Shown: positions 32,360-40,650 of the stretch, in pieces
Position numbering within the stretch: the stretch's first letter is position 1
Layout of the letters: every line of letters begins with the position of its first letter
DNA from: Rugamonas aquatica
Lineage (GTDB): Bacteria > Pseudomonadota > Gammaproteobacteria > Burkholderiales > Burkholderiaceae_D
DNA: 64,000 nt
Direction: 5' to 3'
Assembly (NCBI RefSeq): GCF_009380215.1
Contig: NZ_WHUG01000008.1
Location: forward strand, 186,001-250,000
The notes under the pieces: generated by a model
Seen by the model: the letters and a program-made list of their open reading frames with translations, nothing else
Database searches by the model: none
What the model was told of the DNA's origin: nothing
Made by a program: the position numbers and the translations under genes

Positions 32360-33922
32360 GGCCGGCGCCTCCACCTTGAACACCGACACCGCCTGCGACA
32401 GCTGCACCGCCTGATCCTGCAGGCTGGCGGCGGCCGCGGCCGCCTGTTCGACCAGCGCGGCGTTCTGCTGCGTCACATCATCCATCTGCCCGACCGCCTG
32501 GTTGACCTCGGCGATGCCCTGGGCCTGCTCGGCGCTGGCCGCGCTGATGCGGGCGATCACGTCGTTGACCTGCTGCACCGAGGCGACGATATCGTCCATC
32601 CGCTCGCCGGCCTGGTGCACCGAGGCGCTGCCGCTGTCGATGGTGGCCACCGAGGCGGCGATCAGCGCCTTGATTTCCCTGGCGGCGGCGGCCGAGCGCT
32701 GCGCCAGCGTGCGCACCTCGCTGGCGACCACGGCGAAGCCGCGCCCCTGTTCGCCGGCGCGCGCCGCTTCCACGGCCGCGTTGAGCGCCAGGATATTGGT
32801 CTGGAAGGAAATGCTGTCGATGACGCCGATGATGTCGACGATCTGGCGCGAGCTGGCGCGGATCGAGGCCATGGTCTGCACCGCCTGGCGCACCGCCGTG
32901 CCGCCGTGCTGGGCCAGTTCGGTGGCGTCGGCCGCCAGCGTGCAGGCCTGGCGCGCGCTGGCGGCGTTGTCCTGCACCGCCTTGGTCAGGCTGGCCATGG
33001 CGCTGGCGGTTTCCTCCAGCGAGCTGGCCTGCATCTCGGTGCGGGTCGACAGGTCGAGGTTGCCGCTGGCGATCTCATGGGCGGCGTTGTCGATGGCGCG
33101 CACCGCCGCCAGGATGGCGCCCAGCGTCTGGGTCAGGTTGTGCATGGTGTGGTCCAGCATGCGGGCGGTGTCGGCGATCTCGTCGCGGCCGTCGTTGCCG
33201 CGGCCGGCGCTCAGACGGCCGGCGGCCAGCGCCACCACCACGTCGGCGATGGCGCGGATGTCGCGCAGCATGGCGCCGCGCACCGCCATCGTCACGCCCA
33301 GCGACAGCGCGATCGACAGCAGCACCAGTAGCGCCATGCTGTTGCCCAGCGCGTGGAACTCGTCGCTGGCGCGCGCGTACGCCTGTTCGCCGAGCTGCTT
33401 TTCCAGCGCCGACAGCTGCGCCAGCTGTTCGTTCAGCAGCAGGAATTGCTTTTCGCCGCTGACCATGGCGTTGGTGGCGATGCTCTGGTCCATGGACGCC
33501 ATCTCCATGGCGTCGCCCACCGCCTTGCGGTAGGCCGCCAGCGATTGCAGCGCCTGTGCCACCAGCGCCCGCTCCTGGCTTTCGCCGGGGGCGGACGCTT
33601 GCGCCGCCAGCTGGCGCAGCCGGCTGTCGATGTCGTGGTGGCCGGTCTTGATCTGCCGCGCCAGGGCGTCGATGCGGGCCTGGGCGAAGCTGCCGTTGAC
33701 CCAGGCCAGCAGCTGGTAGATGTGGGCGTGGGCGTAGCGCGCCTCGCCGGTGATGTCGGCGGCGGCCTTGAGGCGGGCGGAGCGCAGCTGCACCAGGTTT
33801 TCCAGCGAGGCGTTCTGGCGCACCATGCCGTAGTAGGCGGCGCCCGCCGTGGCGATCAGCAGCAGCAGCACCAGGCCGGGCGCCAGCAGCAGTTTGGGAC
33901 CGATACGCAGTTTCTTCAGCAT
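32258..33922 (-). CDS. Methyl-accepting chemotaxis protein
   Basis: A 554-residue inner-membrane chemoreceptor. There are two transmembrane helices (about 10-30 and 190-212) enclosing a helical periplasmic domain (about 32-188), probably of the four-helix-bundle type. A HAMP region follows, then the signalling hairpin with the highly conserved tip IGVIDSISFQTNILALNAAVEAARAGEQGRGFAVVASEVR, where CheA/CheW bind. The C-terminal 33 residues have no receptor character, lack an obvious CheR tether pentapeptide, and overlap mpg. It is 15 bases after the Cache gene on the same strand, forming a sensory pair. Confidence 0.92.
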   Translation of the reverse strand: MLKKLRIGPKLLLAPGLVLLLLIATAGAAYYGMVRQNASLENLVQLRSARLKAAADITGEARYAHAHIYQLLAWVNGSFAQARIDALARQIKTGHHDIDSRLRQLAAQASAPGESQERALVAQALQSLAAYRKAVGDAMEMASMDQSIATNAMVSGEKQFLLLNEQLAQLSALEKQLGEQAYARASDEFHALGNSMALLVLLSIALSLGVTMAVRGAMLRDIRAIADVVVALAAGRLSAGRGNDGRDEIADTARMLDHTMHNLTQTLGAILAAVRAIDNAAHEIASGNLDLSTRTEMQASSLEETASAMASLTKAVQDNAASARQACTLAADATELAQHGGTAVRQAVQTMASIRASSRQIVDIIGVIDSISFQTNILALNAAVEAARAGEQGRGFAVVASEVRTLAQRSAAAAREIKALIAASVATIDSGSASVHQAGERMDDIVASVQQVNDVIARISAASAEQAQGIAEVNQAVGQMDDVTQQNAALVEQAAAAAASLQDQAVQLSQAVSVFKVEAPASSLAHGFAQKARTGQAEAPRQLHGFGNADARAG

Positions 33923-33937
33923 GGTGCGCTCCCGCCG

Positions 33938-34387
33938 CTATTTTTTGTAGATGCCCGCTTCCAGCACGACATCGCCGACGCGCAGGATGTAGGTGGTCTT
34001 GGGTTCGATCTTGCCGGTGTTGGGGTTTTTGTACTGGTAGTCGACCCAGCCGCGGCCTTTGCTGGCGGCCAGCTCGATGATTTCGCGGCGGTATTTCTTG
34101 CCGTTGGCGTCGGGCACGTCGGTCAGGTTCTTGCCGACGATGGAGGGGTTGATCGGGTGCGCCAGCACGATGCCGGTGTTGATGTCGCGCAGGTCGACGT
34201 ACAGCGAGCCTTGCACGTAGTCGGGGTCCTTGGCGACCAGCTTCTTGATCATCTCGTCCTTGCCGTGGGCCTTGATGAAGGCCGCACCTTTTTCCGCCAT
34301 CGCGATGGCGTCTTTTTCGGTGGGCTCGGCGGCGTGGGCGGGCAGGTGCAGCAGCGCGGCGGCGCTCAACAGGGCGATCAGTCTCAT
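33938..34387 (-). CDS. Secreted single-Cache-domain protein
   Basis: A 149-residue protein with a signal peptide (LIALLSAAALLHLPAHAA) and one small Cache sensor domain (sCache_2 type), shown by GSLYVDLRDINTGIVLAHPIN and GRGWVDYQYKNPNTGKIEPK. Such domains bind organic acids or amines in the extracytoplasmic part of receptors. Here the domain is free rather than fused. It is the first gene of a two-gene unit with the chemoreceptor, so it may bind a ligand and present it to that receptor. A GAGGA ribosome site supports the start at 34387. Confidence 0.85.
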   Translation of the reverse strand: MRLIALLSAAALLHLPAHAAEPTEKDAIAMAEKGAAFIKAHGKDEMIKKLVAKDPDYVQGSLYVDLRDINTGIVLAHPINPSIVGKNLTDVPDANGKKYRREIIELAASKGRGWVDYQYKNPNTGKIEPKTTYILRVGDVVLEAGIYKK

Positions 34388-34565
34388 GGTGGTTCCTCGT
34401 CGGTGTGGGGGAGGGGCGGGATTGCTCCAACGAACTGTACGCCGCCGTCGCCGCACGGGGATTGCGATGCCGCAAGTTCTGGCCGTGTGGCAACTGTGCA
34501 CGCCTGTCTGCGTCAAGGAAAAATTTATTTCCATGTGTCAGTTGATTTGCGGCAATCGGAATTTT

Positions 34566-34599
34566 GGAGGGGAGCCTAGCATGCAATTCCCACCCCTCC
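34566..34599 (+). promoter_or_regulatory. Inverted repeat GGAGGGG-N20-CCCCTCC in the KamA-operon leader
   Basis: The left arm is the ribosome site of the leader ORF. The right arm lies within that ORF over its proline and leucine codons. A TTTTA run follows the right arm, so a terminator or attenuator is possible, though the 20-base loop is long. Confidence 0.35.
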
Positions 34600-34613
34600 T
34601 TTTATTGCGATAG
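34581..34613 (+). CDS. 10-residue leucine-rich leader peptide upstream of the KamA-type gene
   Basis: A strong GGAGGGG ribosome site (34566-34572) is followed after eight bases by ATG. The ORF reads MQFPPLLLLR and then stops; its four consecutive leucines use four different codons (CTC, CTT, TTA, TTG). The stop overlaps the ribosome site of the next gene, which starts nine bases later, as in a leader peptide that couples or gates translation. No sequence evidence beyond this layout shows that it is made. Confidence 0.4.
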   Translation: MQFPPLLLLR

Positions 34614-34622
34614 GAACCTGCG

Positions 34623-36104
34623 ATGACCACTACTCCGATAGCGTCCTGGAACAGCGCCGGCGCATTAGCGCCCAAGTTCAAGCCCTTCATCCGCCAGACC
34701 ATAGCCAATTCGCGCCAATGGGAATGGATACCGCCCGACCTGCAGGAAGCGGTGCAGGTGGTGTCGCATGTGCTGCCGTTCCGCACCAACGAATACGTGA
34801 TGGACCATCTGATCGACTGGAGCAACATCCCCGACGATCCGATCTACCGCCTGACCTTCCCGCACCGCGACATGCTGGCGCCGGACGACTACGCGCAGCT
34901 GCGCGAGCTGGTGCTGGGCCGCGCCAACCAGCAGGCGCTGACGGAGCTGGTGCGGCGCATCCGCATGCGCATGAATCCCCATCCGGCCGGGCAGATGACG
35001 CACAACGTGCCGCGCGTGAACGACGCGCCGCTCAAGGGCCTGCAGCACAAGTACAAGGAGACGGTGCTGTTCTTCCCCAGCGCCGGCCAGACCTGCCACG
35101 CCTACTGCACCTTCTGCTTCCGCTGGCCGCAGTTCGTCGGCATGGACGACATGAAGTTCGACGCCAAGGAATCGCACGAGCTGGCGTCCTACCTGCGCAT
35201 GCATCCGGAAGTGACCGATGTGCTGATTACCGGCGGCGATCCGCTGATCATGAACACGCGCTCGCTGGAGGCCTACATCGAACCGCTGCTGGCGCCGGAC
35301 CTGGCGCACATCCAGAACATCCGCATCGGCACCAAGTCGGTGGCGTACTGGCCGCAGCGCTTCGTCACCGACCGCGACGCCGACGACCTGCTGCGCCTGT
35401 TCGAACGGGTGGTCGACAGCGGCAAGAACATGGCCATCATGGGCCACTACAACCACGCGGTGGAACTGCGGCCGGACATCGCGCAGCAGGCGGTCAAGCG
35501 CATCGTCGGCACCGGCGCGACCTTGCGCATGCAGGGGCCGCTGATCCGCCACATCAACGAAGACCCGCACAGCTGGGCCGAGCTGTGGCAGACCGGCGTG
35601 CGGCTGGGGGCGATCCCGTACTACATGTTCGTCGAGCGCGACACCGGTCCGCGCGAGTACTTCCAGCTGCCGCTGGCGCGCGCGCACGAGATCTTCCAGC
35701 AGGCTTACCAGATGGTGTCCGGCCTGTCGCGCACGGTGCGCGGGCCGTCGATGAGCGCTTTCCCCGGCAAGGTGGTGATCGACGGTATCGCCAACATCGG
35801 CGGCGAGAAGGTGTTTGCCTTGCAGTTCCTGCAGGCGCGCAATGCGGACTGGGTGCGCAAGCCGTTCTACGCCAGGTTCGATCCGCAGGCGACCTGGATG
35901 GACGAGCTGAAGCCGGCCTTCGGCAAGGAGAAGTTTTTCTTCGAAGAGGAGGGCGGCAGCCGCAGCGAATTCGGCGCCGCGCCGCCGGGACAGCGCAAGG
36001 TGATTCCGCTGATCTCGGCGCGGCAGGACGAGGCGCTGCGCGGCGGCGGTGGCTGCGGCGGTGCGGTGGCGGCGGCCGGCTGCGGCGTCCGCACTCCGGC
36101 CTAG
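34623..36104 (+). CDS. KamA-family radical SAM enzyme (lysine 2,3-aminomutase-like)
   Basis: The 493-residue protein has the radical SAM cluster CHAYCTFC (Cys158, Cys162, Cys165) in the family pattern, preceded by YKETVLFFPSAGQT and followed by VTDVLITGGDPL. These place it with lysine 2,3-aminomutase and relatives, which use an iron-sulfur cluster, SAM and PLP to shift an amino group from carbon 2 to carbon 3. The C-terminus adds a glycine/cysteine-rich tail (GGGGCGGAV). Which amino acid is used is not known. It starts a cassette with an MFS transporter (gap eight bases) and a 2OG oxygenase. Catabolism or specialised metabolite synthesis is possible. Confidence 0.82.
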   Translation: MTTTPIASWNSAGALAPKFKPFIRQTIANSRQWEWIPPDLQEAVQVVSHVLPFRTNEYVMDHLIDWSNIPDDPIYRLTFPHRDMLAPDDYAQLRELVLGRANQQALTELVRRIRMRMNPHPAGQMTHNVPRVNDAPLKGLQHKYKETVLFFPSAGQTCHAYCTFCFRWPQFVGMDDMKFDAKESHELASYLRMHPEVTDVLITGGDPLIMNTRSLEAYIEPLLAPDLAHIQNIRIGTKSVAYWPQRFVTDRDADDLLRLFERVVDSGKNMAIMGHYNHAVELRPDIAQQAVKRIVGTGATLRMQGPLIRHINEDPHSWAELWQTGVRLGAIPYYMFVERDTGPREYFQLPLARAHEIFQQAYQMVSGLSRTVRGPSMSAFPGKVVIDGIANIGGEKVFALQFLQARNADWVRKPFYARFDPQATWMDELKPAFGKEKFFFEEEGGSRSEFGAAPPGQRKVIPLISARQDEALRGGGGCGGAVAAAGCGVRTPA

Positions 36105-36112
36105 GTGCTGCC

Positions 36113-37432
36113 ATGTCCGGCCGCGCGGTGTTCCTTGTGGTGTTCCTGCCGTTCGCGCTGGGCCATTATCTATCGAGCCTGATACGCACCGTGAACGCGA
36201 CGCTGGCGCCGCAGCTGATGGCGGCGCTGGCGCTGACCCCCGGCCAGCTTGGCCTGCTGACCAGCGCCTTCTTCCTCGCGTTCGCGCTGGCGCAGCTGCC
36301 GGTCGGCATGGCCTTGGACCGCTGGGGCCCGGCGCGGGTGCAGCCGCCGATGCTGCTGCTGGCGGCAGTGGGTGCGCTGGCTTTCTCGGGCGGCCACGAT
36401 TTCGCCCAGCTGCTGGTGGCGCGCGCGCTGATCGGCCTGGGCCTGGGCGGCTGCTTCATGTCGGCGGTGAAGGCGCTGGCCACCTGGGTCGCGCCGGCGC
36501 GGCTGCCTTCCGTGCAGGGCTATCTGATCGCGGCCGGCGGCTTGGGCGCGGCATCGGCCACCTTGCCGGTGCGGCTGGCGCTGCACTACACGGACTGGCG
36601 CGGGCTGTTCGTCGGCCTGGCTGCTGCGGCGGTCGGCACCGGCTTGTTGATACGCGTGCTGGCGCCGGCCGCGCCGCCCGCCAGCATCAGACCGGCCGCC
36701 GCTGCCGCTGCTTCTGCTTCTGCTGCTGCTGCTGCGCCATCGGCCGCGCTGGCGGTGCTGCGCGAGGTGATGCGCCATCCGGCCTTCCGCGAAGTGGCGC
36801 GGCTGGTGCTGGTGCCGCACATGGTGTTCTTCGGCATACAGGGCTTGTGGATCAGCCGCTGGCTGACCGACGTCGCCGGCTATACGGAGCAGGGCGTGGC
36901 CTTTCTGCTGTACCTCAGCATGGCGGCGGTGATCTTCGGCGCCATCGCGGTCGGCATGCTCACCGAGTGGGCCGGACGGCGCGGCATAGAACCGATCCGC
37001 GTGGCGGCGGCCGGGGTGGCGCTGTTCGTCCTGGTGCAGCTGGGGTTTGTGCTCAACTGGCGGCCCAGCTACCAGCTGCTGTCGGTGCTGTTCACGCTGA
37101 TCGGCACCATCACCGGCATCGAGTACGCCATCGTCGCGCAAAGCCTGCCGGCCACGCTGACGGGACGCGGCGCCACCTGCCTGAACCTGCTGATCTTCCT
37201 CGGCGCGTTCGCGGTGCAGGCGGGCTTCGGGCTGCTGGTGGGCTGCTGGCGGCCCAACGTGCTGCAGCAGTATCCGGCCCAGGCCTATCAGGTGGCGTTC
37301 GCGGTGCTGGTGCTGCTGCAGCTGCGCGGACTGTTGTTATTCGCGCGCGGGCGATGTGGCCGCGCGGCGCAATCCGGTAAAATCGAACACCAATCCGGCA
37401 GCCCGGCAACCAGCCCCTCGATAACGCCATGA
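36113..37432 (+). CDS. MFS transporter
   Basis: A 12-helix major facilitator superfamily transporter of 439 residues, with a strong hydrophobic profile. The MFS loop-2/3 motif is in GMALDRWGPARV, and SLIRTVNATLAPQLM with LTPGQLGLLTSAFFLAFALAQLP is typical of the first helices. The central loop (about residues 190-210) is an Ala/Ser tract encoded by a trinucleotide run near 36697-36738. The substrate is unknown; its place between a KamA-type enzyme and an oxygenase suggests it moves an amino acid derivative made or used by them. It overlaps the next gene by ATGA, so the three genes are one operon. Confidence 0.83.
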   Translation: MSGRAVFLVVFLPFALGHYLSSLIRTVNATLAPQLMAALALTPGQLGLLTSAFFLAFALAQLPVGMALDRWGPARVQPPMLLLAAVGALAFSGGHDFAQLLVARALIGLGLGGCFMSAVKALATWVAPARLPSVQGYLIAAGGLGAASATLPVRLALHYTDWRGLFVGLAAAAVGTGLLIRVLAPAAPPASIRPAAAAAASASAAAAAPSAALAVLREVMRHPAFREVARLVLVPHMVFFGIQGLWISRWLTDVAGYTEQGVAFLLYLSMAAVIFGAIAVGMLTEWAGRRGIEPIRVAAAGVALFVLVQLGFVLNWRPSYQLLSVLFTLIGTITGIEYAIVAQSLPATLTGRGATCLNLLIFLGAFAVQAGFGLLVGCWRPNVLQQYPAQAYQVAFAVLVLLQLRGLLLFARGRCGRAAQSGKIEHQSGSPATSPSITP

Positions 37433-38313
37433 CTTCTACACACTCGGTCTTCGTTTCCCTGCCGTCCGCCTGGCAGGAGTGGATCATGGATAACCTGGAC
37501 CGCGCCTGCAACCCGCTCGACATGGCCAACAGCATGGCCGGCTCCGGCCAGCACAGCATGGCGGTGGCGCGCGCCGCCATCGACGAGGCGCTGGTGCTGC
37601 GCGCCGCCGGCGCCGGTGCTGCCGCGGCGCCGCAGGCCAGCGTGTTCGTGGCGCCGCAGCAGATGCCGTATATCGACCTGGAACGCAATCTGGTGGCGGC
37701 GCCCGACCGCGTGGCGGAAGTGCTGTTCGTGCTGAAGCAGCCGCAGATCATCCTGCTGGGGAATGTGCTCAGCAACGAGGAGTGCGACGCCATCATCGCC
37801 CATTGCGGCACGCGCTACACGCGTTCCACCGTCACCGGCGAGGCCGATGGATCGAGCATGGTGCACGAAGGCCGCACCAGCGAGATGGCCTTCATCCAGC
37901 GCGGCGAGGCCGAAGTGGCCGAGCGCATCGAACGGCGGCTGGCGGCGCTGGCGCACTGGCCGGCCGAGTGCAGCGAACCGTTCCAGCTGCAGAAGTACGA
38001 CGCCACCCAGGAGTACCGCCCGCACTACGACTGGCTGGACCCGGACAGCAGCGGCCACCGCAGCCACCTGGCGCGCGGCGGCCAGCGGCTGGCCACCTTC
38101 ATCCTCTACCTGAGCGATGTGGAGCAGGGCGGCGGCACGGTGTTCCCCGGCCTGGGGCTGGAGGTGTATCCGAAGAAGGGCAACGCGCTGTGGTTCCTCA
38201 ACACCGACATCAACCACCAGCCGGACAAACGCACGCTGCACGGCGGCGCGCCGGTGGTGCGCGGCACCAAGATCATCGCCAACAAATGGCTGAGACAAGG
38301 GCGCTACGGTTAG
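37429..38313 (+). CDS. Prolyl-4-hydroxylase-like 2OG-Fe(II) oxygenase
   Basis: A 294-residue oxygenase of the prolyl 4-hydroxylase alpha-subunit type (P4Hc). The iron triad is visible: HxD in YRPHYDWLD, distal His in TLHGGAPV, and the 2-oxoglutarate lysine in IIANKW. The segment GGQRLATFILYLSDVEQGGGTVFP is a strong P4Hc signature. It is cytoplasmic with an N-terminal extension (about 1-95) of unknown fold. Its start overlaps the MFS gene by ATGA. In this operon it could hydroxylate an amino acid or a peptide. It is unrelated in detail to the ada-linked oxygenase. Confidence 0.87.
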   Translation: MTSTHSVFVSLPSAWQEWIMDNLDRACNPLDMANSMAGSGQHSMAVARAAIDEALVLRAAGAGAAAAPQASVFVAPQQMPYIDLERNLVAAPDRVAEVLFVLKQPQIILLGNVLSNEECDAIIAHCGTRYTRSTVTGEADGSSMVHEGRTSEMAFIQRGEAEVAERIERRLAALAHWPAECSEPFQLQKYDATQEYRPHYDWLDPDSSGHRSHLARGGQRLATFILYLSDVEQGGGTVFPGLGLEVYPKKGNALWFLNTDINHQPDKRTLHGGAPVVRGTKIIANKWLRQGRYG

Positions 38314-38355
38314 AATGGCGGGCACAGACCCAACGCTTTTAACCTAGGAACCCTT

Positions 38356-39210
38356 ATGAGACTCGTTCGTTACGGCCGTCCCGGCAAAGAAAAACCAGGC
38401 CTGATCGATGACGAAGGCAAGCTGCGCGACCTGTCCGGCGTGATCGCCGACATCGACGCGACGCAGCTGGCGCCGAAGGCGCTGCGCAAGCTGGAAAAAA
38501 TCCCGCACGCTTCGCTGCCGCTGGTGCGCGGCAATCCGCGCTACGGCGTGCCGGTCGCGCGCGTCGGCAAATTCATCGGCATCGGCCTCAATTATTCGGA
38601 CCACGCGGCCGAAGCGGGCATGCCCATCCCGAAGGAGCCCATCGTCTTCATGAAGGCCATCTCCTGCCTGTCCGGCCCGGACGATCCGATCATGCTGCCG
38701 CAAGGCTCGAAGAAGACCGACTGGGAAGTGGAGCTGGGCGTGGTGATCGGCAGCCGCGCGCAGTATGTCAGCGAAGAGGATGCGCTCAAGTACGTAGCCG
38801 GCTATTGCGTGGTCAATGACGTGTCGGAGCGCTCGTTCCAGCTGGAGCGCGGCCCGCAATGGGACAAGGGCAAGGGCTGCGACACCTTCGGCCCGGTCGG
38901 CCCGTGGCTGGTGACGCAGGAAGACATCTACGACGTGCAGAAGCTGGACCTGTACCTGGAACTGAACGGCAAGCGCATGCAGACCGGCTGCACCGAGACC
39001 ATGATTTTCTCGGTGGCGCAGATCGTCAGCTATCTGTCGAAGTTCATGACGCTGGAGCCGGGCGACGTGATCGCCACCGGCACGCCGCCGGGTGTGGGCC
39101 AGGGCCGCAAGCCGCAGCGCTTCCTCAAGAAAGGCGACGTCCTGCGGCTGGGTATCGCCGGTTTGGGCGAGCAGCAGCAGGACGTCGTCGCCTGGACCGC
39201 TCCGAAATAA
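38356..39210 (+). CDS. Fumarylacetoacetate hydrolase family protein
   Basis: A 284-residue FAH-family enzyme that cleaves or hydrolyses C-C bonds in beta-diketo acids. The core motifs are IGIGLNYSDHAAEAG, EPIVFMKAISCLSGPDDPI, WEVELGVVIG and the metal-binding GCDTFGPVGPWLV. These resemble the ureidoglycolate lyase / 2,4-diketo-3-deoxy-sugar acid hydrolase subgroup more than true fumarylacetoacetase. It is 42 bases after the oxygenase gene and a TAGAAT -10-like element lies in that gap, so it probably has its own promoter. Its stop abuts that of the convergent aminotransferase with no gap. Confidence 0.88.
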   Translation: MRLVRYGRPGKEKPGLIDDEGKLRDLSGVIADIDATQLAPKALRKLEKIPHASLPLVRGNPRYGVPVARVGKFIGIGLNYSDHAAEAGMPIPKEPIVFMKAISCLSGPDDPIMLPQGSKKTDWEVELGVVIGSRAQYVSEEDALKYVAGYCVVNDVSERSFQLERGPQWDKGKGCDTFGPVGPWLVTQEDIYDVQKLDLYLELNGKRMQTGCTETMIFSVAQIVSYLSKFMTLEPGDVIATGTPPGVGQGRKPQRFLKKGDVLRLGIAGLGEQQQDVVAWTAPK

Positions 39211-40542
39211 TCAGGTCACGCTGGTCAGCGCCCGCGCAAGGGCGTCGGCCAGGCGGCTGGTGATCTCCGCCAGCTCCACCTCGGTGGCAATGAAGGGCGG
39301 CGCCAGCAGGATATGGTCGCCGCGCCGGCCGTCGATGGTGCCGCCCATCGGATACACCATCAGGCCGCGCGTCATGGCCTGTTCCTTGACCGCCGCGTGC
39401 AGCTGGCAGGCCGGATCGAAGGGCTGCTTGCTGTCGCGGTCCCGCACCAGCTCCAGCGCCAGCAGCATGCCGCGCCCGCGTATGTCGCCCACATGCGGAT
39501 GGTTGCCGAAGGCCTCGCGCAACTGGCGGCGGAAGGCCGCGCCGCGCACGGTGACGGCACCCAGCAGGCAATCCCTCTGTATCACCTTCTGCACCGCCAG
39601 CGCGGCGGCCGCAGCGACCGGATGGCCCATGTAGGTGTGGCCGTGCTGGAAGGCGCCGCTGCCTTCGTGCAGACGCCGCACCACATGCTCGCGCGCCAGC
39701 ACCGCGCCTATCGGTTGATAGCCCGCGCCCAGTCCCTTGCCCAGCACCACCAGGTCCGGCAGCACGCCCTCCTGTTCGAACGCGTACAGCGTGCCGGTGC
39801 GGCCCATGCCGCACATGACTTCATCGAGTATCAGCAGCAGGCCGTATTGGTCGCACAGCCGGCGCACGCCACGGAAGTAGCCAGGCGTGGGCGGCAACGC
39901 GCCGGCGGTGGCGCCGACCACGGTTTCGGCGACGAAGCCGATCAGGTTTTCCGGGCCTTGCTGGAGGATGGCCGCCTCCAGTTCGGCCAGCAGGGCGGCG
40001 GTGTAGTCTTCGGTGCTCTGGCCCTCGGCGCGGTCGCGGTATTCGTAGCAGGGGGCGACGCGCGGCACCTGTATCAGCAGCGGCTCGAACGGGCGGCGAC
40101 GCCATTCGTTGCCGCCGATTGCCAGCGCGCCCAGCGTGTTGCCGTGATAGCTCTGGCGGCGCGCGATGAACAGGCTGCGTTTGGGCTGGCCCGCTTCGAC
40201 GCAGTATTGGCGGGCCAGCTTGAGCGCGGTCTCCATCGCTTCCGAGCCGCCCGACACCAGGTAGACGTGATCGAGGTCGCCGGGGGCGTCGTTGGCCAGC
40301 CGCGTCGCCAGTTCCTCGGCGGCGTCGCAGCTGAAGAAGGCGGTGTGGGCGTAGGCGTTGCGGTCGATCTGCGCGTGCATGGCGGCCAGCACGTCGGGAT
40401 GGGCGTGGCCCAGCGAGGAGACGGCGGCGCCGCCGCTGGCATCGAGATAGCTGCGGCCCTGGTTGTCGCGCACGGTCAGGCCGGCGGCGCTGACGGCCAG
40501 CGGCGGCGCACGGCGCAGGTTGCGGTGGATGATGTGGCTCAT
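39211..40542 (-). CDS. Class III PLP-dependent aminotransferase
   Basis: A 443-residue fold-type I aminotransferase of the class III (omega-amino acid:pyruvate / 4-aminobutyrate / diaminobutyrate) group. The PLP lysine is in LVVLGKGLGAGYQPIGAVL, with the preceding aspartate in LLILDEVMCGMGRTG. The N-terminal block YLDASGGAAVSSLGHAHPDV and the substrate loop YLVSGGSEAMETALKLARQY are characteristic. Many members act on omega-amino acids, beta-alanine or aromatic amines; substrate choice cannot be read here. It diverges from the CMD-family gene over a 108-base gap. Confidence 0.9.
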   Translation of the reverse strand: MSHIIHRNLRRAPPLAVSAAGLTVRDNQGRSYLDASGGAAVSSLGHAHPDVLAAMHAQIDRNAYAHTAFFSCDAAEELATRLANDAPGDLDHVYLVSGGSEAMETALKLARQYCVEAGQPKRSLFIARRQSYHGNTLGALAIGGNEWRRRPFEPLLIQVPRVAPCYEYRDRAEGQSTEDYTAALLAELEAAILQQGPENLIGFVAETVVGATAGALPPTPGYFRGVRRLCDQYGLLLILDEVMCGMGRTGTLYAFEQEGVLPDLVVLGKGLGAGYQPIGAVLAREHVVRRLHEGSGAFQHGHTYMGHPVAAAAALAVQKVIQRDCLLGAVTVRGAAFRRQLREAFGNHPHVGDIRGRGMLLALELVRDRDSKQPFDPACQLHAAVKEQAMTRGLMVYPMGGTIDGRRGDHILLAPPFIATEVELAEITSRLADALARALTSVT

Positions 40543-40650
40543 GGCGTCCTTTCGTTCCGGGGTGACAAAGAGCAGACGATAGCCGCGATCGGCTTGTATT
40601 CTGTTGATCTATGCCGCACCATGAGCGAATAATTGAAAGGGATGCACGCC

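Noticed and set aside
36697..36738. Trinucleotide run in the MFS gene as a contingency repeat
   Set aside because: It is in frame, imperfect, and lies in a loop encoding Ala/Ser; length change would not shift the frame.
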